The notes under the pieces are model-generated. The model saw nothing but the letters and a program-made list of their open reading frames with translations. It was not told the origin of the DNA and searched no databases. The translations under genes were made by a program, and so were the position numbers. From Astropecten irregularis (Eukaryota > Echinodermata > Asteroidea > Paxillosida > Astropectinidae): DNA of 64,000 nt. Shown piece after piece: positions 19,990 through 31,158 of the stretch (position 1 is its first letter; every line of letters begins with the position of its first letter). The stretch spans positions 16,740,001 through 16,804,000 of the forward strand of contig OZ020248.1 in the NCBI GenBank assembly GCA_963971285.1, written 5' to 3'.

Positions 19990-21290
19990 GGAGTGGAACG
20001 AGTAGCCGTGACAGATCTCAGATGCTTTTGTGACAACACATGTTTAGCACAATCTCCACAGATGGCGAAGCAGATCCCCAATGGTGGAGGCCTGCAGGCG
20101 GAGACGCCAGTCTCCCATAATTCTCTTGATAAAGGAAAACTGTCGCTCTATTTGTGATGTGGCCACTGCCATCACCAGAATTATTCTGATAAGGTGGATA
20201 AAATTGGGGTACTTCTCATTTTTCTCCAACATCTTCTTCCTAAGAGTTACAGCAAGGTCATGTCCTTGACCATACATTCTTTGGATTTCTTCTTTTATCT
20301 TGTCCACTCTCTGTCAATCATGGTTGTGTTCTTGCCCTTCTTTATAAACAGTGGCTTGACCTCGTCAAAACCATACTCAGTCAAGGCATCAAAACATGTC
20401 TTTGAAAGGTATCTAAAAGGTTTGATATCTCCCTAACCTAATGTTCACATTCAAACACTAACTTGTTTCCCTATGGTACCATTGAGGGGTCTCTCTCTAT
20501 AATGTGTCTGCATATTAGGTTGGTTGCTCTGGTGTGTGGATGGGTCTTTGGTTGGCTTCATTGATTAATCCATCCATCAATTTATGGATCAGCCAATCCA
20601 CAAATTCATTATTTGGTCAATTTGTATAATGGAAGGAATGATGCGTTGATATAAAGATGGGAAATGGATCCATGGATCAGGGACGATATGGATGGAGAGA
20701 GGGAATGAGATCAGTAACAGACTTAATAGTCTACACAATGTCCCTGAAGTATGACATATTCTTATGCAAGTAACATCGCACGCCTTCAGTAATCGCTTTG
20801 TCTGTGTGTGACCCCCATAGCTTACAGTTTAATACTGAATCATTGTTCTTGTTAGTGGATCTATTAGAGTAACTTCTTTTCTTCTCCACCCTTGTCCTGA
20901 TTTTGTTGTGGATACCTGTTAACAAGAATACCATCCAGTATGTTAATTCATGTCATGAAATTATAGTTGTTTGTTTTGGAAGGGATGATATCATTGTTGT
21001 TTTCCTGTATTAAATTGATATTAATGGTGAAAGGTGGCGAGGAATTTTTAGTGAAGCAGGTGAAAGAGAAACTTCTTCAACTTGGTTTGCACCATATCCA
21101 AGCAATTCAGCCATTGTCAGGGGGAACTTAGCTGGGTAAAACACATCTGTTGTAAGGAGAACCCTGTCATCAAAAAATGACTTAAACCTGCTGCCAATGC
21201 AGTCTTGAATGGATAGCAGCAGCACTCTTACACTCCTGTGAAACTCTGCACAACAAAAGAAAGACATCTGGTTATTACAGATCTTATACA
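19990..21290 (-). pseudogene. hAT transposase remnant (C-terminal part)
   Basis: Read downward on the minus strand. At 21040-21260, VLLLSIQDCIGSRFKSFFDD and LLGYGANQVEEV resemble the segment before the dimerisation domain of ZNF862-type hAT proteins. At 20310-20430, EYGFDEVKPLFIKKGKNTT lies in another frame. At 20044-20307, YPNFIHLIRIILVMAVATSQ, then IERQFSFIKRIMGDWRLRL, form the hAT C-terminal dimerisation block (A-x-S-x-x-E-R-x-F-S-x-x-x-R-I). The order is right but 0.6 kb of non-coding sequence (20440-21010) and frame changes interrupt it. Decayed. Confidence 0.7.
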
Positions 21291-21309
21291 AAATTCTGTA
21301 ATGCAATAC

Positions 21310-22222
21310 TGGTGAGTCCTACTCACAAACTCCTGCACATCTTGCTTCATTCCATTCCATATGTAGTAATGGGATATTTTTGAGAGTGTGGCATTTATGT
21401 CACTACATGTACAGTGTATTGTCCATCAGTCCCTGATGCGTGTTGGAACTTCAGAAGGTCTACCACTTCGTCTTCCTGTAGAACAACCGTCTTGTTGTCA
21501 GGTTTGCTGCCTGTGTAGTACAGTCCATCTCCTGAAAAGTAACACACTATACATGTATGTTACATTTTGTAAAATAAAAAGATGAAATGGATAATTTGGA
21601 AGATAATTCCCATGAATTCAGCCTTATTGCTTCCAGTCTCTCTCTGTGTCTTAGAACTCCAAGGCTCAAAGTGCAGTCTTCACCATGGGCTACAAGAACT
21701 GTTTCATGTGTCATGTCTGTAGATAGCTTATCAACCTAGGAACTTTGGACTCAAAAGCAGTTAGAAGGGTCTGTTTCAGAGGAATTTCAACTAACCTTTC
21801 GAAATAAAGAAGCATTCCAAGATCTTCCACAAGGAAGGGCCATTCCGCTGTTATGACAGTTATTCAGCTGCCACTATTGACGAAAGATCGAATGGTTGGG
21901 TAAGTGTCATTCAGAAGCTATTTTATTTCTGAAATGTCAAATTTTTCTTTGGATTCACTCATGAGCTCCTTTTTGCTCATTTGAGAGGTGCGAGTCTCAC
22001 TTGCAGGCCAGTCCCATGCTGCATGAATCTTCTTTGGTGTTTCACTGCACTCTGAATCATCGGAATCTGATGTTTGATGAGCAACTTTAAGAGACTTCAC
22101 CCTATTAATGTTGGCCACCCGTGTCTCAAGTTAGCAAAGGAGAGAGTCATAATCACTGCCAATTTTGCTCTCACCAATTTTGGCCACAAATGAAATGGGA
22201 AATTCACTCACAATCTTTGAAC
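21310..22222. other. No recognised gene
   Basis: A minus-strand frame at 21918-22118 encodes SDSDDSECSETPKKIHAAWD, an acidic serine-rich stretch without a recognisable domain. It could be an N-terminal exon piece of the neighbouring hAT-like protein, but nothing links them. Confidence 0.25.
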
Positions 22223-22371
22223 TAATGGGAGACTTTTGGAGAGTTGGTCTTGAGTCAACAGCGCATGCGCACGCACGCACGTGCAATACAACGCGCGCAT
22301 GCCCACAATTGCGCAAGCATGGTTTGCGCATGTGCTGTTGACTCAAGACCAACTCTCCAAGTCTCCCATTA
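22223..22371. repeat. 149-bp palindromic element with ca. 50-bp arms
   Basis: taatgggagacttttggaga at the left end matches tctccaagtctcccatta at the right end, and the arms continue through gttggtcttgagtcaacagc and its complement. The centre is rich in gcgcatgcgcacg-type alternating purine/pyrimidine words, unlike the AT-rich surroundings. A small non-autonomous fold-back element is likely. Confidence 0.85.
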
Positions 22372-22589
22372 CATTAAGATCCTTTTGTCTTGGTTTTCCG
22401 CTGAGGCCAAGTATTTCATCAATTTCATCAATTTCAAATCCTTATACCATTTGTCTTCCTTTTGAGGACAGCGGTCTTTCCTTACGTTTCAGGTCTGCTT
22501 TGAGGGTGGCAGGCATTTTTTCCCCGTGGAACACAAAAGTTGCTGGCCCAGTCAGTTGGAGATCCGGCTGTTGATGGTGATGACTGGCT

Positions 22590-25405
22590 TGTTTTATGAT
22601 GTTTTGTTTTCAATACATTTTTCTCTATTTTTTCAGTTCATACATTTAGTTAGATTTAAGATAGATCAATATACTTTATATCTTTCCTGCCTCTTGTCTG
22701 TGTGCTCTATTTCACTATACAGTACTGCTTCGTCTGTTTTGTAACCACACTTTTTGCAGTACATCACCTTGGATGTAGCTAAGCCTCATAGCTCTTCTGT
22801 CTTTGTCAATGGCTTTGGCTGACCATCACACTCATGATGTTTTTATTGATGATCGCGCACAACTTGTGCACATAATTCTTAATTTTCTCCTTTCCTACTA
22901 TCCCAACCCAAATCGCCATTTTGTAATCTTTAGAATTTCAAACTCAGTATTTCAAAAGTACCATGTAGTCCAAGTTCAGTGTGCAGGAAAGGCTGATGTT
23001 CATACATGTATACAAGTAATAATATGTACTCAGTTTGCATACATGTCTTTCTGAATGTTTCTATTATTATACTTCATTGTCAGGAATTGACATCATTATA
23101 TTCAGACACTGGGTAAATGATTGCAATGTCACTACTCAATGCCACAGTGAAATACCAGGTAAGTATCTTCACATCAGTGTGACAAGTGTTCACCAGTGTT
23201 ATGGTTTACATCCTCAGATCTTACACTTCTGCTTTTAACCACATTATGACATTGAAAGAAAGATATTTTACAAACTTTCATTTTAGAGGACCCAATTATT
23301 TTCCCTCAACATGTGCCTTTTTCACTTTTATATAGTGAAACTACATTAAGAATAATAATATTATCATTGTTAAAAACCTTTCTTGTTTTTCGGTGGGTAT
23401 ATTGTGTTATAGGAAGAATCAGAAGTTATAATGGCTCAGTGTACAGTAAAGTGCTACAGATTAATTTGTAATGTACATGTCTCATTTATATTCATTACAT
23501 TTCTAGTGCCTTAAAAACAGCATCAATGACTTGTTATTTAGTTGGGCAGCAATGTGAATGAGGTTGTAAAATGAAAAGTTGTATTATTTCAATTTGTCAT
23601 CTTTGTTCAATTTGTCAGTATCTTGACAATATACGATGTAACAAATATATTTAACAAACAAAAAAAGTTGGTGTTAGCATCTGAACCCTGGAATGACCCA
23701 ACTTCAGGGTGTCACTGGGGCTTCAAACCTCAGCTGACGGTTCAGGTTATAACCCATACTGGGCATTACTGGGTTTATATTCAGATAATGAAAGTTGGTT
23801 AATGTTTGAAAATTTGTGAATCGGTATATTGCATATATTGCTTTAATGTTCATTTGTTTGAGAAGTAACAAAGGCTTGATACAATTTTGCATCTGAACTC
23901 TGCAGACTCAATATAATGATGTACTGTTTTGATAGATGATTCAGTTTTCTGGGTTGTGTGGATTGTAAAACAAATGATTAGATTTACTGAGTGTTGGTTT
24001 TGCAAACTATACAATGTACATGCATTCTTTAGCAGCTGTTTACTACACTGCTGATGTTATGACATTTGTAATGATACAGCAGCCCAAACCTGAAAATAAT
24101 GTTTTTGACAAAATGTTCCACTGCCACTGCAAAATTCTCCTCATTGCTGAAATACCAAAACATCTTTCTTCAGAGCTCTTGCAAAGATCAGCATGCAACT
24201 TGAATGTTAAGCAGTTGCCTGTGCAGTTATGACAACTGACTTCCAACATGAGTGGAACAAACATCCTCAGCCTGCACCCTCATCATCATCACTTTCACTC
24301 TCTCCAAGACAACAGTGAATTTGTGCCACTGCCAGGTATATACTGAGCTTGTGACTGAACTACATGTACAGAGATAATCATGGTGTCCTCAACAACAACT
24401 TGTGGACTTGAGCAGTGAGCATCAACAGTGGAGTGGAGCATATGGCAATTCATCCATTTATATATGAAGACTGTGAATCTATGTACAGTTTGTACACCTA
24501 CACAAATAAGCAAGATTGTTGTGGACATTTCTAATGTACGTGTAATCATTTATTTACTAGAATGCCAGGAAAGTAAAGTGTCTGCATGAAGTACTGTATT
24601 ATTAGTTTTTCAGGAGGAAGTACTGTAGTTAGTGTTTTGCTAAAAAATGCACAATAAATTGCACTTAAAGGTTCACGAATGTCATTCACATTGTATGAAG
24701 TCCTATCACACATACTGTAATATGTAACATTCATTCATTTACTAAACTGCAGGAGGTGCTCACATTCTTAAAGCAAACTGAAGAAATCTGTGTAACTCTG
24801 ATAAGAATTCTCATGTTGAAGTTATTTTCTATATTTTATTGATTTGTATTGAATTCTATGAGCATCCCAACAGCAAATGAATGGCAAACTGTTATGAAAT
24901 ACATCAGTTGGTAGATATTACCAATTAAGGACTAGCCATTACACTTTAATGTAGTTGAAAGCAGAAGTGTTGTGTTATTTTTCTATTTTCAAGTCACACG
25001 TCTTTGCTACCACAAATCGTGGTCAAATTTGTTTTAAAAACATGTATAAACTTATTGTTTTTGCATGTTTGTTCCAGCACATAAAGTGTTAAGTTTGATT
25101 GACATTGCATGAATTTGCTCACGGCTTAAAACTGTATGGCTGTAAAACATGTCTTCAATTGACAAGTTTGTAATAGCTTTTAGAATTGCATGATCTGCAT
25201 ACATAATTTTTTTATGATTATTCCATGGTATCGTGAAATACTGAGGTATCATGAAAACATGGTCCTTGTAGATTGCACAGATTCTTTCTCTCTTCTTTTT
25301 CCTTTAAGGATTTCAATCCTGTTCATCTTGAAAGATTGCTAGAAATCCTTCCACAATGTCTTGGTCACAGAGTCAAAGATCCATAACATCACTCTGTAGT
25401 CCATG
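22590..25405. repeat. Large inverted duplication, arm A
   Basis: Long stretches match the reverse complement of 42655-45680. Examples are cagctgacggttcaggttat (A, 23731) versus ataacctgaaccgtcagctg (B, about 44550), the catcctcagcctgcaccctc block (A, 24262), and cttggatgtagctaagc-like sequence near 22770 versus 45490. Divergence is moderate, with many small indels. No long conserved open frame is shared, so the duplicated unit appears non-coding or is a decayed large element. A further matching piece lies at 26940-27090. Confidence 0.85.
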
Positions 25406-25540
25406 TTTGTCATGGACTCTAACAATAGGGCACGGTACAATATTGCAATTTCTAAAACATGCCCATCCAATACAAGATTGTTTAATACATGCTGTGTGTT
25501 ATACACTGGTTGGTTTGTGTACAGCATGTGTTTTTATTAG

Positions 25541-25930
25541 GAGTGGGCATTTCTTTGCAGCTGCCACTTTTGCACCACCTTGGCTGGTTATTAAGAGGTG
25601 AAGGTGGGCTGGGCGGTGGAGTGCTGAGAGGTGAGTGGGCTTGAGCTTCCTGATCCTGAGGATGTTGAAGGAGTGGGCATCTCTTTACAACTGCCACACT
25701 TGCACCACCTTGGCTGGTTATTAAGAGGTGAAGGTGGGCTGGGCGGTGGAGTGCTGAGAGGTGAGTGGGCTTGAGCTTCCTGATCCTGAGGATGTTGAAG
25801 GAGTGGGCATCTCTTTACAACTGCCACACTTGCACCACCTTGGCTGGTTATTAGGAGGTGAAGGTGGGCTGGGCGGTGGAGTGCTGAGAGGTGAGTGGGC
25901 TTGAGCTTCCTGATCCTGAGGATGTTGAAG
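25541..25930. repeat. 130-bp tandem repeat, three copies
   Basis: Near-identical units start at 25541, 25671 and 25801 (each with gagtgggcat at the start and cttcctgatcctgaggatgt near the end). High identity indicates recent expansion. It lies in arm A of the large inverted duplication, and there is no counterpart in arm B. Confidence 0.93.
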
Positions 25931-26939
25931 GCATTAATTGTTGTTTAAAATGGCTGAGAGGTGATGGGCACATTACTGATGAGCTTGCTGATCCTGAGCA
26001 TGTTGATGGTGAGGCATGCTAGTCTGGTCAGTGGAGGCGCTTGTATAATAAGGTCAGCATTAATTTTGGCAGCAGGTTGCCTCCAGAACAGCTCATTTAT
26101 AACTTGCTCTTGATCAGCCCTTGTGAGGCTTGTCAGGACACGTCATACATTTAAAATAAAACAAAGACAAAGTTGTGACTTTTTCTGGCACATCTGAAAT
26201 TAAAAGCGTCATGTAACTTTTTAATATTCAAGGGATTTTAATCAATCTTTCAGTCCAGAAAGTCTTACTAAAGCACAACACTTTGCCATAAAGTACACAC
26301 ATCAATTTTAAATACTTCTTTTTATACACAATACACAGAAGTGTGCACTTTTTTTTATATTTTAAGCATTAAGTCATCACGGATGAAATGCACAGCAAGT
26401 GTAAACATTGAAATTTCATAATCTTGGGTGTCATTGTCATATATATCAATTTCAGACTATCCTTCCCATGTCCAATGTGGTAAGTCCTTCTGTTTCTCAT
26501 TGGCCATGGCTATCTTTGTGTGGAGAATGGCATTCTTATGCTTCAAGGACTTGTTCTCAACCTTAAGCAGGAGCTTCCTTATACTTTTGGTAGCCTGCTC
26601 CTTTTGCCGAAGTAGACACCATAATACATGAATAATGAACTGAATAAAGTGCTGGTATTATAGTATGTCTCAAGGCTGGATATTTTGTGAATGCAGTTTT
26701 CCACCAGTTTCCCATCAATTCTGCCTTCTGTTTGAGGTACAGATTTTTCCAACTGATGAGGTATTTCCAGGCTGTTTCCAATACAATATTACGCTCATGT
26801 GCAGGTGGATCTTTTAAGCTGCTGTCTGGCATTACGGATTCTTGATACATGACTCCCCATTGTGAGTACATATGTAGAGTGTTTTGGATCCTTGAAATCA
26901 ATTATAACATTGGTTGTTGTTGATAATTCATTAGATTCC
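25931..26939. other. No recognised gene
   Basis: A minus-strand frame at 26563-26901 encodes DSSLKDPPAHERNIVLETAW and YLISWKNLYLKQKAELMGNW. It is protein-like but unrecognised and has no clear splice sites. The rest is AT-rich. Confidence 0.25.
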
Positions 26940-27090
26940 TGTTGAAGCACTTGAAAGAAGGCAACAATGAGTCAGGTGGTTCCTGATGATACCCCCACCT
27001 CTGAGTGGTTAATACAAAGAACCAGCAATGGATATTATTGGTCTTTGGGGGACCTTTATACCACAAGTGTTTTCAAATCTTCAGATCTTC
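26940..27090. repeat. Inverted duplication, outer piece of arm A
   Basis: About 150 bases match the reverse complement of 41945-42095 closely (words gaaggcaacaatgagtcagg, ggtggttcctgatgatac, gggggacctttataccacaa). The match is better than in the main arm. It places the inner boundary of the inverted repeat here. Confidence 0.88.
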
Positions 27091-27474
27091 TAAGCCTTTG
27101 AATATCTGTAGAGATATTTATCTTTATTAAACAGTTGCTCGTGATGACCATTGACCAAGGATAAGGAAAAAAGATGATCAAATTTACTTGATGTCGTGTT
27201 GCTGGAAGCGACGTTTCGTCTGCTGGAACTGCTAGCCTTCACCAGGCCGGCAACTGAAGAACATCACGTTGATGCTCCTCGATCCTCTCGCCGATGGGTC
27301 TGCTGGTCTCTGACTGGTCGCAGTCATTGCACGGAATCAGGTAAACAACTCCTCCCTGTCTTCCTGGTGGAACTTTCAGGCAGATGAGCAGGGGCTGATT
27401 TCACAAACCACTAAGCTTTATCTTAAGTGTGAATTCAAGTGTCTTTCATGTCTCCTGTAGATTGTCCAGGTCTC

Positions 27475-28470
27475 ACAGGCATACATGAGGGTAGTCAGAA
27501 CCACAGCCTTGTAGGCCTAAACTCGGTGGGGAGGTTGATCCCTCTTCTCTCCCACACATTGGTCTGAGTCGTCCGAAGGCACTGCTTGCTTTAGATAACC
27601 TGTTGTTAACCTCGGCATCAATGTTGGCTGAACTAGAAAGGGTGCTGCCAAGGTATGTAAATCTGTCAACAACACGGAGCTTTTGGCCTTTCACAATGAT
27701 GGTGGGCTCGAGGTAAGGCTTACCAGAGGCAGGTTTGAACATCACCTCCGTTTTCTTTGGTCAGGCCAAAGCTGTCGCAGACTGTGGAAAAGCTGTCAAC
27801 CATAGACTGCATCTCATGCTCACGACAAGCGTTAAGGGCGCAGTAATCGGCAAAGAGAAAGTCCCTGACGGCTGTCTCTGTGACCTTTGTTACTGCCTTG
27901 ATTCGCCTAAGGTTGAACAGTGTGCCATCAGTCCTAAACCTGATGGGAGTGCCAACATTGGTGTCTCCGAAGGCATTTGTGACGGCGCCCAACCAGCGGG
28001 CATCACTTTGTACACGGAGCTAGCGCTCTAGTAATTTTAATATAGCTCTTTGCGCACAATGGAGATGAAGATCTTTGGACATCCAAACTTTGACATGATC
28101 CTCCACAGACCCTCACGGCTGACAGTGTCAAAGACTCAAAGGCCTTGGTTAGGTCCACAAAGGTGGTGGTGCTGCTCCATGTACTTCTCCTGGATCTGTT
28201 GGTATGGGCTGCAAAGATCATGTCTACAGTGCCTCGACCATGTACCAGCATGGAAACTACACTGACTTTCTGGAAGATGGCCTTGCTGCAGATGTAGCAC
28301 AAGGCGGTTCAGCAGGATGCGAGCCAGAATCTTTCCAGCAATGGATAGGAGCGGTATACCCCTGGGGCTGTCACATGATTGCCGGTTCCCTTTCCGTTTG
28401 TAAATGTGAACAATGCATGGCAGCATCCTTGAACTCCTGAGGTAGCTGTTCACTGTACCACTATAAAACA
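27475..28470 (-). pseudogene. LINE reverse transcriptase remnant
   Basis: The minus strand from 28470 downward reads YKRKGNRQSCDSPRGIPLLS, IAGKILARILLNRLV, then in other frames FVDLTKAFESL, VRDFLFADYCALNACREHEM, FKPASGKPYLEPTIIVKGQK and LRVVDRFTYLGSTLSSSANI. These are consecutive blocks of a non-LTR reverse transcriptase of a kind found widely in invertebrate genomes. The catalytic FADD motif is mutated to FADY. Several frameshifts and deletions. A related copy lies at 33990-35640. Confidence 0.8.
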
Positions 28471-28492
28471 CTGTATGGGGGCGGGTATATTA

Positions 28493-28975
28493 TCACATCC
28501 CCCCCATATTAAGAGGTTTAATGTCATTAAAAAAAAGGACCCATCAACTACATGCCGAAAGTAGACCGACTTGAGGGCCTGATTTCATCCAAACAGCTCA
28601 AAGTGGAAAGTACAAGGGTGCAGACAAGTAAATAGGTCCAGATCAGTCCGCGGAGCTCATTAATTTTGTGTATACCCTCAAAATCTTTTTTATAAAATCA
28701 TTTGCTGGGCCTCACATGGGAAGTCTGTAAAGAAAATGGATGGAACCCGGTCGCCAGAGTTTGGACTTTCAACTTTGAGCTGTTTGGATGAATTCAGGTC
28801 CTAAACTCGCTCTACTTGGGCCTGTAGGGTGGGGGTACATGTTTTTAGTCTGGCACCAGTCAACATGGCCGGTTTCAGGGTATTTTCCGTTGGATGGATT
28901 TTTCTCAAAAAGTCATAGAAAATTGAAAAGAAAATGAAATTGAAGTTTTCAGCTTCATTTTGGTGTATAGCTTGA
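28493..28975. repeat. Dispersed repeat, copy 1 of a 480-bp unit
   Basis: Matches 30427-30909 in the same orientation (shared words ccatattaagaggtttaatg-like start, gacttgagggcctgatttc, atccaaacagctcaaagtgg, tcaacatggcc). Within it, 28612-28775 is also matched in reverse complement at 29060-29222, so the local arrangement is an inverted repeat with about 160-bp arms. Confidence 0.85.
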
Positions 28976-29222
28976 GTTGAGTGTCTGAGAAACTTCTGAT
29001 TATTTGTAATATTTTTTTGAAATTGGCTATTTAGCACGGGAGCCTATGGCAATTTATTTACTGGTCTGCACCCACAAACTCTGGTGACCGAGTTCCATCC
29101 ATATTCTCTACAAGACTTCCTATGTAGGGCCCAGCAAATGATTTTATAAACAAGATTTTGAAAGTATACAAAATATCGATGAGCTCCGCGGACTGATTTT
29201 GACCTATTTACTGGGGTGCACA
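28612..29222. repeat. Inverted repeat with ca. 160-bp arms
   Basis: The left arm (gggtgcagacaagtaaatag, then cagtccgcggagctcatta) is matched by the right arm (cgatgagctccgcggactga, then ctatttactggggtgcacac). The inner loop carries sequence that recurs inverted at 29868-29960. Probably a non-autonomous DNA transposon with sub-terminal repeats. Confidence 0.8.
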
Positions 29223-29608
29223 CTTTGGCCGTGTCCGAAATCTCTGGCTGCGGCCGCAAATAACGCACAAGTCTATGGAAACACCGCAATACGGTTACTA
29301 TTTCATTCATGTAAAACACCGCACAAAATGACAGACATTCATTATTTGATTCATGTTATACACCACATAGGCCTATCTCGACAGTTACTGTTCGATTTAT
29401 TAAATCACCGCAATACGTGGACACTCACTTTTGGATTCCTATAAAACATCGCAGTATGAAGAGAGTTGCTATTTGATTCATTATTTTCATGTAAAACACC
29501 GCAATATCACGACAGTTACTATTTGTTTCATGCAAAACACCGTAATAACAATGCTAAATAATGCTAACAAAAAAAACAACCATCAAAAGCTCCAAAGAAA
29601 AAACAAAA

Positions 29609-29860
29609 AGGGGTGAACCCCAAAAGGCATTGTCATTGAGAGTGTACTGGATTCTGAGTGGCGTGCACCGGGTTCGAGCCATGGGGCTCGAACCCGGTGC
29701 ACGCCACTCAGAATCCCACACCTTAACCACTTGGCCAGAATGAATATCCTGACCAAACCAGTGAAATTGGAGTGAAGTGATTGTCAATGCCCTGCTCACC
29801 GAAAATCAATCGAGCATGTCCAGTACACTCTCAATGACAAAGCCTTTTGGGGTGTACCCC
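29609..29860. mobile_element. Short element with ca. 42-bp terminal inverted repeats
   Basis: ggggtgaaccccaaaaggca through gagagtgtactgga at 29609-29650 is mirrored by ccagtacactctcaatgac through ttttggggtgtacccc at 29819-29860. Nested inside it at the left is a perfect hairpin (29650-29715) and a tRNA-like segment read on the minus strand (GGCCAAGTGGTTAAGGTGTG). MITE-like or fold-back element that captured a tRNA-related fragment. Confidence 0.8.
29650..29715. repeat. Perfect 31-bp-arm hairpin containing a pol III B-box
   Basis: 29650-29680 and 29685-29715 are exact reverse complements separated by atgg. Each arm contains cgggttcgagcc, the B-box/T-arm sequence of tRNA genes. The minus-strand side continues into a D-arm-like GGCCAAGTGGTTAAGG, so the hairpin is an inverted duplication of the 3' half of a tRNA-like sequence. 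Confidence 0.9.
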
Positions 29861-29867
29861 AGTAAAT

Positions 29868-30426
29868 AATTTACCATAGGCTCCCATGCTAAATGGCCAT
29901 TTTCAAAACAATATTAAAAATACTCAGAAGTTTCTCATACAATCAAGCTATACACCAAAAAGAAAACAACAGATGAACGCGAGTGCAAATACCATAACGA
30001 GGGGCTGAAAATGGGAAAAGCAGAACACTGATAACATAGGCCTAACGATGAAATTTAATGCAAGGAGAAGGGAAAAAGACCAGGGGCCGATATTGCTGGC
30101 CTGGCGCGTTACGGTCGTCGCTGGGGTTCGGGTCCACCGCTGGGCGGGGATCGGTCGCTGCTTTATGCAGCGATTCTACCCGTTTGGAGGTGGGTTTGGG
30201 CTTCGGCGGTGGTCGCAGGGCGTTGGTGAGGTTTGCCCTAGGTAGAATGAGAGACTACTATGCAAAAGAAAGAGGAACCAATATCATAACCAGGGACTAA
30301 GAATAAAGGAGGAAAACTAGCAACTACCACAACGATTACCTCGGGGCATGGGTATCGATACCTGGGTGGTGGCGAGGGTGGGGGGGGGGTATATTCCCCA
30401 ATATTTGAGGTGGGGTGGCGTTTATT
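29868..30426. other. Repeat remnant and GC-rich stretch, no gene
   Basis: 29868-29960 is an inverted copy of 28970-29060. From 30050 to 30240 the sequence becomes GC-rich with a 65-80-codon plus-strand frame, without a recognisable domain. A g-run is at 30380-30387. Confidence 0.5.
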
Positions 30427-30909
30427 ATCATCCCCCCAATATTAAGAGGTTTAATGTCATTAAAAAAATACCCATCCACTACATGCCGAAAGTACACCGA
30501 CTTGAGGGCCTGATTTTATCCAAACAGCTCAAAGTGGAAAAGTACAAGGGTGCAGACAAGTAATGGGTCATCAGTCCGCAAAGCTCATTAATTTTGTGTA
30601 TACCATCAAAATATTTTTTATAAAATCATTTGTTGGGCCTTACATGCGAAGTCTTGTAAAGAAAATGGATGGAACCCGGTCGCCAGAGTTTGGACTTTCA
30701 ACTTTGAGCTGTTTGGATGAATTCAGGCCCTAAACTCGCTCTACTTGGGCCTGTAGGGGAGGGGTACATTTTTTTTAGTCTGGCACCAGTCAACATGGCC
30801 GTTTCAGAGTATTTTCCTTTGGATGGATTTTTCTCAAAAGTCATTGGTTACCCTCCTATAGAAAATTGAAAAGAAAATGAAATTGAAGTTTTCGGCTTCA
30901 TTTTGGTGT
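30427..30909. repeat. Dispersed repeat, copy 2 of the 480-bp unit
   Basis: Direct copy of 28493-28975 with small indels. It ends near 30909, 250 bases from the end of the SLC16-like gene. Shared words include gagggcctgattttatccaa and caaacagctcaaagtggaaa. Confidence 0.85.
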
Positions 30910-31158
30910 TTCTTAGGTTTCGTAACCCGGTCAGCTCAGCACGCCGGTCACCTGAGCTCGTGACACCGGCACAAAGTGTTGTGAGGTGGGTTTTTTTGGG
31001 GGGAAGGGGCACGCTGTATACTGTTATTGCATTATTGTATACAACAACCTCACAGCTTCCAAACGCGACCTAATACAGACTTTATTTTAATCCTTCGGAA
31101 TCTATAACAGTTTGCTTCGTCGTCTGGGTCAGCCATATCTGCCACCGGCGCCGGTCCA

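Noticed and set aside
30048-30300. GC-rich 65-80-codon frames as a possible gene or CpG island promoter
   Set aside because: No domain, splice site or start context. The stretch sits between copies of dispersed repeats.
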